From CALWZE01 sp964645785 (GTDB lineage Bacteria; Bacillota; Clostridia; Oscillospirales; Ruminococcaceae), in contig CAZYAV010000001.1 of NCBI GenBank assembly GCA_964645785.1, positions 1 through 64,000 of the forward strand: 64,000 bases of DNA, written 5' to 3'. A program made the position numbers and the translations under genes. Within the stretch, counting starts at the first letter, position 1, and every line of letters begins with the position of its first letter. The notes beneath the pieces were generated by a model. It was not told the DNA's origin, did no database searches, and worked only from the letters and a program-made list of their open reading frames with translations. Positions 52,850 through 60,971 of the stretch are shown piece by piece.

Positions 52850-53839
52850 TTAAACAGACTTTTCGCGCTGAATCGCGAGGGATACGATAATGATGCCGGC
52901 CTTAATCAGGTTTGCAACCGCGAACGGGACGCCGTTCATGTTGACGGTTGTGCCAACCATAATCATAATGATGCAGCCCATAATCGAGCCGAGAATGTTC
53001 GCCTTGCCGCCCTTCATCGAGGTGCCGCCGACCGCGACGCCCGCGATCGCGTCCAGCTCGTACAGCTTGCCCAGCTCGTTCGGGTCAAGCGCGGCGTTGC
53101 GGCTCATCTCCAGAATGCCGCAGCAGCCCGCCAGCACGGCGGAAAGCACGTAAACCGCGATGATGACGCCGGTCGTGTTGATGCCGGCCAGACGCGCCGC
53201 TTTCTGATTCGCGCCCACCGCCTCGATGCGCTTGCCGAGGGTCGTCTTGCGGACGATGAAGATGCCGAGGGCGGTGATCAGGATGAAGAACAGGGTCTGG
53301 GACGGCACGTTGCCCGGGAAGCGGTACAGACCCAGGAAGCGGATCTCGGGGTACTGGGTCGCGTTGCTCAGCACAAAAACCGAGGATTTTGCAAGCAGCA
53401 GGGTGATGCCGCGCATGACAATCTGCATGACCAGCGTCAGGATAACCGGCTGCACGCCGATTTCCGCAATCAGATACCCGTTGAACGCGCCGACAATCGC
53501 GCAGGCCGCAAGCCCCAGCAGGCAGAACAGCAGGAAGTTGCCGCCGTTTGTGATGCCGAGCGCAACAATAATGCCGCAGAACGCCATCATCGAGCCGGTT
53601 GAAATATCAATGCCGCCCGACGAAAGCACCATCGTCATGCCGATGGTCATGAACAGAATCGGGGTCGACTGCTTGATAATCAGCCAGAGTGTGTTAATGG
53701 ACAGGAAGTTCGGCGTAACGATGATGTTGAACAGGATCAATGCGCCAAGCGCAATCGCTGCGCCATATTCCACAAAGATTTCGCTCAGCGACTTTTTCTC
53801 TTTTGGGATCGAGACAGCCGCCGCAGGTGAATTTCCCAT
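52850..53839 (-). CDS. Sugar ABC transporter permease (RbsC-like), first
   Basis: A 329-residue permease of the same family as the next gene (ILFMTIGMTMVLSSGGIDIS at the signature; VGANQKAARLAGINTTGVII; GGTSMKGGKANILGSIMG). Two different RbsC-type permeases suggest a heterodimer. The start at 53839 (MGNSPAAAVSIPKEKKS) has GAAAGGAAAA upstream; a longer frame lacks a site. It is 13 nt before the second permease gene. Confidence 0.9.
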   Translation of the reverse strand: MGNSPAAAVSIPKEKKSLSEIFVEYGAAIALGALILFNIIVTPNFLSINTLWLIIKQSTPILFMTIGMTMVLSSGGIDISTGSMMAFCGIIVALGITNGGNFLLFCLLGLAACAIVGAFNGYLIAEIGVQPVILTLVMQIVMRGITLLLAKSSVFVLSNATQYPEIRFLGLYRFPGNVPSQTLFFILITALGIFIVRKTTLGKRIEAVGANQKAARLAGINTTGVIIAVYVLSAVLAGCCGILEMSRNAALDPNELGKLYELDAIAGVAVGGTSMKGGKANILGSIMGCIIMIMVGTTVNMNGVPFAVANLIKAGIIIVSLAIQREKSV

Positions 53840-53870
53840 ATGTCTTTTTCCTTTCCTGTTGTCAGCCGTA

Positions 53871-55394
53871 TCAGGCGGATTGATGGTGTGCAATCGCATC
53901 CATGATCGCGTCTCGGGAAATCTCGGAGCCAACCAGTTCCGAAATATTTCTGCCGTCGCGCAGCACGACGATCCGGTCGCAGCCGCGCACAAGCTCGTCG
54001 AGTTCGGAAGAAATGTACAGCACGCTGATTCCCTCGGCCGAAATCTCCTTAATCAGCTCCTCGATCTCGCCCTTGGCGCCGACATCGATGCCGCGGGTCG
54101 GCTCGTCAAGGATGATGAGATCCGGGTGGGTGGCCAGCCACCTGGAGAGGATCACCTTCTGCTGATTGCCGCCCGACAGGCTCTTGATCGGCGTCGATGC
54201 CGACGGGGTCTTGATGGCGATACGGTCGATGTATTCGCCGGTGACCTCCGCCTGCTTTTTCTTGTTCAGCACCCCGAATTTGCTCAGCTTGCCGATGATG
54301 GACATGGTCAGGTTGTCCTGAACGCTCATATGCGGGAAAATACCCTCGGCTTTGCGATCCTCCGAGCAGAACGCAAGGCCGGTTTTGATGGCGTGGCTGG
54401 GGGAGCTGAACTTGACGGCGGCCATGTTCCAGAACACCTCGCCGTCATAGCTCTGGTCGTCGCCGAAAATCACCTTGGCCGTTTCGGTGCGGCCGGAGCC
54501 GAGCAGCCCGGCCAGCCCGACGACCTCGCCCTTGTGGATTTTCAGGTTGATCCCGTTGAGCCGGTGGTTCGCTTTCTCGATATTTTTGACCTCGCAGATC
54601 ACGTCCGCGTTCTGCTTTTCGGGGTCGTACTGCTTGCGCTTATCCAGAATCTCGCGCGCGTCGCGGCCGATCATCAGGGAGATCAGCTCCAACTTGGGCA
54701 GCTCCTCAATCGGGCGGCAGCAGACGAACTCGCCGTCCTTAAAGATGGTCACGCGGTCGCAGATCTGATAGATCTCGTCCATTTTATGCGTGATGAAAAT
54801 GGTGGAGATTCCGCGCTCCTTGAGCTTGCGCACCACCCCAAACAACACCTCGACCTCCTGGGAATCCAGCGAGGAGGTCGCCTCATCCATAATCAGCAGC
54901 TTTGTGTCGATCGAAAGCGCGCGCGCAATCGAGACCATCTGCTGGATAGCGGTGCTCTGCTCCTGCAAAACGGCGGTCACATCGACGTCGACGCCGAGAT
55001 CCGCCATCGCCGCGCGGGCGTTTTCGTTCATGGTTTTCCAGTCGATCAGGCCGTTCTTCTTTTTGGGCGCGTTGCCGAGATAGATATTTTCCGCAATGCT
55101 CAGAAACGGGCTGAGGTTCAGCTCCTGAAAGATGGTGCTGATGCCGAATTTCTGCGCCTCCAGCGTATTGGCCGGGTTGCAGGGCTTGCCGTCGAAAACC
55201 ATCTCGCCAGACCCCGGGTCGCGCTTGTAAAACCCGGTGATTATCTTAATCAGGGTCGATTTTCCGGCGCCGTTTTCGCCCATAAGACCCATCACTTCAC
55301 CGCGGTTAACGGTAAAATTCACGTCTTTGAGCGCGCGGACGCCCGGGAATCGCTTTGAAATGTTTGTCATCTGCAGCAGGACATTTTGATCCAC
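53871..55394 (-). CDS. Sugar ABC transporter ATP-binding protein (RbsA-like)
   Basis: A 507-residue double ATPase. First domain: Walker A GENGAGKST and DEATSSLDS. Second domain: the degenerate Walker A GLLGSGRTE, signature LSGGNQQKV and DEPTRGIDVG, as usual in RbsA/MglA-type proteins. It powers uptake with the two permeases. It follows the binding-protein gene after a 210-nt gap that holds a GC hairpin near 55510-55545, which may reduce downstream expression relative to the binding protein. Confidence 0.94.
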   Translation of the reverse strand: MDQNVLLQMTNISKRFPGVRALKDVNFTVNRGEVMGLMGENGAGKSTLIKIITGFYKRDPGSGEMVFDGKPCNPANTLEAQKFGISTIFQELNLSPFLSIAENIYLGNAPKKKNGLIDWKTMNENARAAMADLGVDVDVTAVLQEQSTAIQQMVSIARALSIDTKLLIMDEATSSLDSQEVEVLFGVVRKLKERGISTIFITHKMDEIYQICDRVTIFKDGEFVCCRPIEELPKLELISLMIGRDAREILDKRKQYDPEKQNADVICEVKNIEKANHRLNGINLKIHKGEVVGLAGLLGSGRTETAKVIFGDDQSYDGEVFWNMAAVKFSSPSHAIKTGLAFCSEDRKAEGIFPHMSVQDNLTMSIIGKLSKFGVLNKKKQAEVTGEYIDRIAIKTPSASTPIKSLSGGNQQKVILSRWLATHPDLIILDEPTRGIDVGAKGEIEELIKEISAEGISVLYISSELDELVRGCDRIVVLRDGRNISELVGSEISRDAIMDAIAHHQSA

Positions 55395-55605
55395 AGGATA
55401 ACCTCCTCGATTCGATGTCTTTTCTGAATATATTTGGGCATCTCAGCCAAACGAACGTCGGATTGGAAAGCCGGAACAGGCGATTTTAAAAAGCTGTTCC
55501 GAAAAGAATAGCCCGGCAGGGCCAGTCTCGCCGGCCCCGCACGGACTACCCATTTTTACTGCATTGATTTAACCGAAAAGCTACAGCCGCAGGATTGGTA
55601 TTTGA

Positions 55606-56643
55606 TTACCAGCCGGCGTTGGCTTTCTCGGTCGCAGCGTTGTCGATCGTGAAGAAGCGGTCGTTCGCCCAGATCAGGCCCTCAACGGTCTTGCCCTCTT
55701 CCAGAGCCTTGACAACCTCGAGAGCTTGCGGTCCAAGCAGCGGGCTGCACTCGGAGCAGGCCGCGACACGGCCGGCAACGATCTCGTCGAGCAAGGCGGA
55801 GCTGCCGTCGCCGATGGACAGAACCTTGATCTTCTCGCCCGGGGTCATGCCCATGCCGTCGATCGCCTGCAGCGCGCCGAAGGTCATCTCGTCGGAGTGG
55901 GTGACGACGACGTCGATCTTGTCGCCGTGCGCCTGGAGCATGTTCTCCATGCAGGTCTGCGCCTCAGCGCGCATGTTGTTGCCGACCTGGGTGTCCAGCA
56001 GGACGTATTTCTCGCCCGCGGCATTGATCTTGTCCATGAAGCCCTTGGAACGATCCATGGCGGTCGTCGAGCCCGGCGCGCCGAAGATCTCAACGATGTT
56101 GCAGCCATCGGGGTAATTCTCGATGATCCAGTCCGCGCACCATTCGCCCTCAGCGATCGCGTTGGAGCGGATAGCGGTGACATAATCCTCGCCCGGGGTG
56201 CCGTTCGCGGAACGGTCAAGCAGGATGACCGGGACGCCGGCAGCCTTCGCAGCCTCAAGCGCGGGAACCAGACCGGCCTCCTCCTTCGGCGGGAGCAGCA
56301 GATAGTCGATGTCCTGCGCGAGCAGGTCGTTGACGTTGGCAATCTGGGTGGCGGTGTCGTTCTTCGCCTCGTTCCAGACAACCTCGCAGCCGACAGCCTC
56401 GAACGCGTCGATGACGCTCTTGGTCTCCGCCTCACGGAATGCGTTGGTGTAGTGCATCTGCGCAAGACCGATCTTCAGGCCGGCGCCCCACTGATCCGCG
56501 GCGGGCTGATTCGCGTCGTCCCCAGTAGACTGGTTGGCGTCGTCATTTTCTTTGTTGTCATCAGCCGGCTGATTATTGTTGCCGCAGGCAACAAGCGCGA
56601 AGCACATGACAAGCGCAAGAAGCAGTGCCAGTAACTTTTTCAT
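55606..56643 (-). CDS. Sugar-binding lipoprotein of the ABC transporter
   Basis: A 345-residue periplasmic-binding-protein-1-like receptor, lipid-anchored at the outer membrane face. Signal peptide KKLLALLLALVMCFALVACG with the Cys21 lipobox, then an Asn/Asp/Gln-rich linker (about 22-50). The ribose-binding fold follows (IGLAQMHYTNAFREAETKSV, IDYLLLPPKEEAGLVPAL, LLDRSANGTPGEDYVTAI, VVVTHSDEMTFGALQAI). The ligand is a sugar or sugar acid, not identified. It is the first gene of the operon; GGAGGATC lies before the ATG, and the twin half-site at 56672-56702 is just upstream. Confidence 0.9.
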   Translation of the reverse strand: MKKLLALLLALVMCFALVACGNNNQPADDNKENDDANQSTGDDANQPAADQWGAGLKIGLAQMHYTNAFREAETKSVIDAFEAVGCEVVWNEAKNDTATQIANVNDLLAQDIDYLLLPPKEEAGLVPALEAAKAAGVPVILLDRSANGTPGEDYVTAIRSNAIAEGEWCADWIIENYPDGCNIVEIFGAPGSTTAMDRSKGFMDKINAAGEKYVLLDTQVGNNMRAEAQTCMENMLQAHGDKIDVVVTHSDEMTFGALQAIDGMGMTPGEKIKVLSIGDGSSALLDEIVAGRVAACSECSPLLGPQALEVVKALEEGKTVEGLIWANDRFFTIDNAATEKANAGW

Positions 56644-56671
56644 TTTGATCCTCCATAATGTAATCGTGAGC

Positions 56672-56702
56672 CTGATATAAAACTGTCAAAGTAATATATC
56701 AG
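56672..56702. promoter_or_regulatory. Twin half-site operator before the ABC transporter operon
   Basis: Inverted pair CTGATATAAAAC (56672-56683) and GTAATATATCAG (56691-56702), 31 nt in all, 29 nt upstream of the binding-protein start. It has the same length and outer half-sites as the one at 43188-43218. A TTGACA (minus strand, 56684-56689) lies inside the pair. Confidence 0.6.
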
Positions 56703-57318
56703 CCTTACAGTAATATTTAACAACAAACTTATTCCATAGTCAATAGATAAACCCAAAAATCATCATTTTAAAGAATTCTCTTTATAATATTTGTGCATTA
56801 TTACCATAGCAAAATCAACAATCCCAACCCGTCCCGCCCCGGCAGCGTTCGCGCGCCCACCCCGGCCGCCTTTTGCGCGGTTGTCCGCAGCGCCCGCAGG
56901 GAAGCCCGCGTTTCGGCACAAAGCGGCGCGTGCGCCCGGGGCACGGCGTTCTCCCGGCCGCGGCGGCGCGATTCCCGAGCCCCGGATTCGGCCTCCTGCT
57001 TTATATTATTTACTATATTATAAAAAAGCCGCCGGCGCGCCGTTGGCCTCCCGGCAAAGGGCTTTTGAAAAATCCATATGGCTCAAGGGGGAGCAAAGGA
57101 AGCCGGCGCGGCCGCATATCAGCGAAAAGCGGCGAAAGCCGCGGTTCTTTCCAAAGCAGGCCATCTACACGGCGGGCGACGGAACGGCAGCCCTTTTCCG
57201 GGCGGGGCGAAGCCGCTCTGTTTCCCAGGCAGCGGCCGGACAAAGGGGCGGCCGGGGGCATCCTGCCGCAAAGCAGGCTGTGTATAACCCGCCGTTCCGG
57301 CGCGCCGGCCGTACAGCC
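56703..57318. other. Intergenic region, no gene seen
   Basis: About 610 nt. The first 100 nt are AT-rich upstream sequence of the transporter operon. The rest is GC-rich with Arg/Ala/Pro shadow frames and a short AT-rich island near 57000-57030. I found no supported gene or RNA. Confidence 0.5.
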
Positions 57319-57354
57319 ACAACCGCCGGGAAGCGGCTGCTTCCCGGCGGTTGT
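57319..57354. terminator. Strong hairpin after the second LarA-like gene
   Basis: A 16-bp perfect stem ACAACCGCCGGGAAGC / GCTTCCCGGCGGTTGT with a 4-nt loop, 56 nt past the LarA-like stop. The T-run (ATTTTA) is on the plus side only, so stopping of the minus-strand gene is likely but not proven. Confidence 0.6.
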
Positions 57355-57409
57355 ATTTTATGAAACGAAATCCGACACGCGCGCCCAGCCCATGCAGGCA
57401 CTGCGCCGC

Positions 57410-58678
57410 TCAGAACAGGTTGCCGTCCGCGTCAAACACGAGGTCGTACGGCTCGCCGACAATCTCCATGTTGGGGTTTGCCTCGACGGCGTCGCGCAGG
57501 TCGACCGAAACCTCGATTTCGGCCATGCTCAGGGTGTTTTTGATGCGCACCATGCGGATATGGTCGAAATCGACATCCGCCAGCGTCTTGATGGCCGCCT
57601 GGATGCACTCCTTGTCGTTTTTGAGGATCATCGGCATCTTGATGACCTGGGTGACCAGGCAGGTCAGCGAGTTGGGATAGCTCATCTCGCCGTCGAACTT
57701 GTCGAACGCGCGTTTGGTCGAGCAATCCGCCATACCCCAGCCGACCCCGTTGCCGTGGGATTCCTCGGTGATATCCAGCACCGCCACCCGCTGGCTGTCG
57801 ATGCCGCCGGACGCATAGGGGGTCGCGAAGGTGCCTGAGATGTTGGGATCCATGCCGTCGCCCGAGATATTCTTGCCGATCTCGTCGACCACGAGCAGGT
57901 CGCATTCGTCGATCAGGATGCGGGGCATATAGGATTTCGCGCGGTTGAGCAGCTCCGGCTCCTTGGTGATGAACTCCTCGGCCGTCAGCGCGACGACGTC
58001 GGCCGTGTGGTCGTAGGCGTTTTCGAGCAGCGCGACGCCGAACAGCAGGTTGGAATGCTTGATGATCGCCCTGCCGAACAGCGGCACCATATGCGCCATG
58101 TGTTTGAAGCCCTTGGAATGGCAGAACTCCGCGCCCTTCTGCTTCGCGATGCCGATCGCGAGCATCTTCATCAGCCCGGATTCCCAGTCGCCGCGGAACG
58201 CGGTGTGCGGCTTGATGCGGTTGACCACAATGATGCCGTCCGCCTCGGCGGCGAATTTGTCAATGTGGACGGGGTGCCCCTCCTCGGTCTCCCCGATAAT
58301 TTTCGTTTCCATGCTGATATTCAGCGGGCAGCCCATCGCCTCCTCGGTGATGCCGTATCCGGCGAGGATGGCGCGCTGCCCCTCGGCGGTCGCCCCGCCG
58401 TGGCTGCCCATCGCGGCGACGATGAACGGCTCCGCGCCGCATTCCTTGACGAAATCGACCACCTGCCTGATGACCGTCGCGTAGTTGCTGATGCCCCGGC
58501 TGCCCGCGCCGATGGCGATGCGCATCCCCGGCTTGACCAAGCTGCGGATCTTATCCTGCGCAAGCTCCTCCTTTGTCTTTGCAACAACATCGCCCACTTC
58601 GGTGGCGTCGAAGGTCTGCCGAACCTTCATCATCTGCGGAATTTTTACATTTTTAACAAGATCGCTGACGACTCCCAT
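57410..58678 (-). CDS. LarA-like nickel-pincer family protein, divergent type
   Basis: A 422-residue protein of a second LarA (DUF2088) subgroup. His93 (AAMGSHGGAT), His158 and Lys171 (RIKPHTAFRG ... SGLMKM) and His187 fit LarA's His108, His174, Lys184 and His200: the Lys-to-His spacing of 16 is kept, with 3 extra residues between His158 and Lys171. It may racemise or epimerise a hydroxy acid. It is transcribed away from the RpiB-like gene, with a perfect inverted repeat between them. The substrate is unknown. Confidence 0.78.
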   Translation of the reverse strand: MGVVSDLVKNVKIPQMMKVRQTFDATEVGDVVAKTKEELAQDKIRSLVKPGMRIAIGAGSRGISNYATVIRQVVDFVKECGAEPFIVAAMGSHGGATAEGQRAILAGYGITEEAMGCPLNISMETKIIGETEEGHPVHIDKFAAEADGIIVVNRIKPHTAFRGDWESGLMKMLAIGIAKQKGAEFCHSKGFKHMAHMVPLFGRAIIKHSNLLFGVALLENAYDHTADVVALTAEEFITKEPELLNRAKSYMPRILIDECDLLVVDEIGKNISGDGMDPNISGTFATPYASGGIDSQRVAVLDITEESHGNGVGWGMADCSTKRAFDKFDGEMSYPNSLTCLVTQVIKMPMILKNDKECIQAAIKTLADVDFDHIRMVRIKNTLSMAEIEVSVDLRDAVEANPNMEIVGEPYDLVFDADGNLF

Positions 58679-58743
58679 TTTTCAAAACCTCGTTTCCCTT
58701 TGCGTTCTTGCAAAGGCATCGTCGTTGTGTTATACTTTTTTAA

Positions 58744-58770
58744 AATATATTACCTGCTAAGTAATATATT
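58744..58770. promoter_or_regulatory. Inverted repeat between the divergent LarA-like and RpiB-like genes
   Basis: AATATATTAC (58744-58753) and its perfect complement GTAATATATT (58761-58770) around 7 nt. The half-site matches the GTAATATAT core at 56691 and the CTAATATAT core at 43207. It lies 65 nt from one start codon and 60 nt from the other. Confidence 0.65.
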
Positions 58771-58830
58771 AAACAGCAGGACGGTATCTGTCAAGTCCAA
58801 TAAATTTTTGCGAATCTGGGGGAAAAAGCT

Positions 58831-59304
58831 ATGAAAGTTGTCCTTTCGAGTGAATTTGCAGGCTATCCGCTGAAATGCCATGTGCTCAAGCATTTGCAGG
58901 ATTGCGGGCACGAGGTCATCGACGTCGGCCAGAAATCCGAGACCGAGAAGGTGCTGTATCCGCAGGCCGCCGCCGCGGCCGCGCGCGCGATTCAGAACGG
59001 CGAGGCCGAAAAGGGCATCGTCATCTGCGGGTCGGGCGCGGGCATGAGCATTGTCGCCAACAAATTCAAGGGCATTTACTGCGTCGCGTGCGAATCCACC
59101 TTTACCGCGAACGGCTGTCCGTTCATCAACGATGCCAACCTGCTTGCGATGGGCAACAACGTCGTCGGCCCCGGCCACGCGTTTGAGATGGTCGACGCCT
59201 TTCTGGCCAACAGCTTTGCCAAAGGCGCGACAGCCGAGCGCCGCGCGATGCTGCAGGGCATGCTCGACGACGTCAAGGCGATTGAGGACGAGAACTTCAA
59301 ATAA
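58831..59304 (+). CDS. RpiB/LacAB-family sugar-phosphate isomerase with altered active site
   Basis: A 157-residue isomerase fold. Cys66 in the loop ICGSGAGMSIVANKF is kept as catalytic base. Compared with E. coli RpiB, the N-terminal Asp-His (GCDHVG) reads SSEFAG, and the His that opens the sugar ring (HNDTN) is replaced, reading INDANLLAMG. A cyclic pentose phosphate is therefore an unlikely substrate; an open-chain or shorter sugar phosphate fits better (inference). It is the first gene of an operon with the CtBP-type dehydrogenase. GGGGGAAA lies before the ATG. Confidence 0.85.
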   Translation: MKVVLSSEFAGYPLKCHVLKHLQDCGHEVIDVGQKSETEKVLYPQAAAAAARAIQNGEAEKGIVICGSGAGMSIVANKFKGIYCVACESTFTANGCPFINDANLLAMGNNVVGPGHAFEMVDAFLANSFAKGATAERRAMLQGMLDDVKAIEDENFK

Positions 59305-59370
59305 GGCCGACCGCCGCTTTATATCCATCCGCCAGCCTTGGCGGCACACACAACAGGGAGGCGCATCACC

Positions 59371-60356
59371 ATGCCGAACAAAAAATCATCCTGCGCACCG
59401 ACGTTGACGGCGCGCAGCAGCCGATGCTCCACGAGCACAGGGTCGTCGACCCCTGCCCGGATATCGAGCTGCGCGGCGCATCCTGCTCGACCGACGCGGA
59501 GATCATCGCCGCCGCGCAGGACGCCGACGTCATCATCACCAACGAGAGCTACATCACCCGCGCCGTGCTGGCCGCGCTGCCCAACCTCAAGGGGGTTGTG
59601 CGGTACGGCATCGGCTTTGACCGCGTGGACATTGCGGCCGCCGCGGAGCTGGGCAAAACGGTTGTCAATATTCCCGACTTCTGCTTTGAGGAGATGGGCA
59701 ACCACGTCCTGATGTTCATTCTCGCCTGGTCCAAAAAGATCGTCAAGCTCAACGAGATGGTTCACGCGGGCAAATGGGTCGAGGCGCGCGAGCTGAAAGC
59801 GCCGATGGGTTCGGTCTACGGCCAGCGGCTCGGCATTGTCGGCTTTGGCAATCTCGGCCGGGCGGCGGCCCGCAAGGCACGGCTGCTCGACATGGAGGTT
59901 GTCACCTGCTCCAAACATCTGAGCGAGGAGGAGGCCGCGTCGCTCGAGGTCAAGCTGGTCAGCGAAGAGGAGCTTTACCGCACCTCGGACTTTGTCTCGG
60001 TCAACGCGGCGCTCAACGACCGCACCCGGCATTCCATCGGCCGCGCCCAGTTTGACCTGATGAAGCCCGGCGCCGTCTTTATCAATACCGCGCGCGGCTC
60101 GATTGTGGACGAGGACGCGCTGGTAGAGGCGCTCAAGGCCGGGAAAATCGCCGGCGCCTGCCTCGACGTGTTTGAGGAGGAGCCCTGCGTCGGCCGCCCG
60201 ATCCTCGAGCTGGGCAATGTCCTTTGCACCCCGCACTGCGCGTCCTATTCCGATGCGAGCTTTGCGCGCATGGAGACCTCGGTGGCGGAGGAGGCCGTCC
60301 GGCTCTGCCGCGGGGAAGCGCCGCTGCACACGGTCACCCCGTCGAACGCCCGCTGA
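59371..60356 (+). CDS. CtBP-type 2-hydroxyacid dehydrogenase with an N-terminal frameshift
   Basis: A D-2-hydroxyacid dehydrogenase of the C-terminal-binding-protein group. Domains: NAD loop LGIVGFGNLGRAAARKA, catalytic Arg (INTARGSIVDEDAL), Glu (DVFEEEP) and His (CTPHCASYSD). The frame is open from codon ATG 59424, but the true start is ATG 59371 behind GGGAGG. The two are out of frame by one base across an A6 run at 59380-59385. Seven As would give MPNKKIILRTDVDGAQQPML and a continuous protein of about 328 residues. Either a sequencing error or a real slip site; the rest is intact. Confidence 0.82.
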
Positions 60357-60394
60357 GCCGCCCGCTTATACTCACCTTTATTCCAAATAAATCC

Positions 60395-60436
60395 GACGCA
60401 CCCCTGCCATGCCCATGGCGGGGGTGCGTTTTTTCG
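60395..60436 (+). terminator. Terminator of the RpiB/CtBP operon
   Basis: Stem CGCACCCCTGCCATG / CATGGCGGGGGTGCG and a T6 run, about 40 nt after the stop codon. It is part of a repeat whose second copy is at 60627. Confidence 0.88.
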
Positions 60437-60626
60437 CATCGTTCGCCTTTCCCGGGCCGCAAAGCCGCGGGCTGCCCCGCGCCTGAAAACGGCTTTGGCG
60501 ATGCGCTGCGTATCCCGCCCCGGCGGTGCGGCGGCTCCGAAAGCCGGCCATGCCCGCGCCGTCCTGCGCCGGGAGCCCATCTGCCAAACCGCCTCCCTTT
60601 GTCCTCCTTTATTTCCGATAAAATCC

Positions 60627-60666
60627 GGCGTGCCCCTGCCATACCCATGGCGGGGGTGCATTTTTT
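60627..60666 (+). terminator. Second copy of the terminator hairpin
   Basis: Stem GTGCCCCTGCCAT / ATGGCGGGGGTGCA(T)-like arms and a T6 run; same structure as at 60395 with changed bases. Confidence 0.7.
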
Positions 60667-60689
60667 CGCGTCGTTCGCCTTTCCCGGGT

Positions 60690-60899
60690 CGCAAAGCCGC
60701 GGGCTGCCCCGCGCCCATACATGCCGCGAACCTGCCCGGCGGTTNNNNNNNNNNNNNNNNNNNNNNNNNNNNNNNNNNNNNNNNNNNNNNNNNNNNNNNN
60801 NNNNNNNNNNNNNNNNNNNNNNNNNNNNNNNNNNNNNNNNNNNNCGCAAAGCCGCGGGCTGCCCCGCGCCCATACATGCCGCGAACCTGCCCGGCGGTT
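60690..60899. repeat. Identical 55-nt sequence on both sides of the 100-N gap
   Basis: 60690-60744 and 60845-60899 are identical (start CGCAAAGCCGCGGGCTGCCC, end CCTGCCCGGCGGTT). Exactly 55 nt at both contig ends suggests a k-mer overlap left by the assembler, or a true repeat that broke the assembly. Confidence 0.85.
60745..60844. other. Assembly gap (100 N)
   Basis: Undefined bases of nominal length. Confidence 0.95.
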
Positions 60900-60971
60900 C
60901 GCCGCAACAGCGCGTTGCTTGACCGCGGGCATGGAAAACGGCTATCCTGTTTGCAGGAGGTGATTTACAAG

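Larger units (their letters stand above)
60384..60715. repeat. Direct repeat of about 100 nt that carries a terminator
   Basis: Copies at about 60384-60476 and 60614-60711 share the hairpin CCCCTGCCAT.CCCATGGCGG, the T6 run, TCGTTCGCCTTTCCCGGG and CGCAAAGCCGCGGGCTGCCC. The differences are scattered single bases, some in the stem. The 130 nt between the copies hold no gene. Confidence 0.8.

Noticed and set aside
56791..57363. 190-codon open frame in the gap before the second LarA-like gene
   Set aside because: Arg/Pro/Ala-rich, no ribosome binding site, no domain; in a GC-rich intergenic region.
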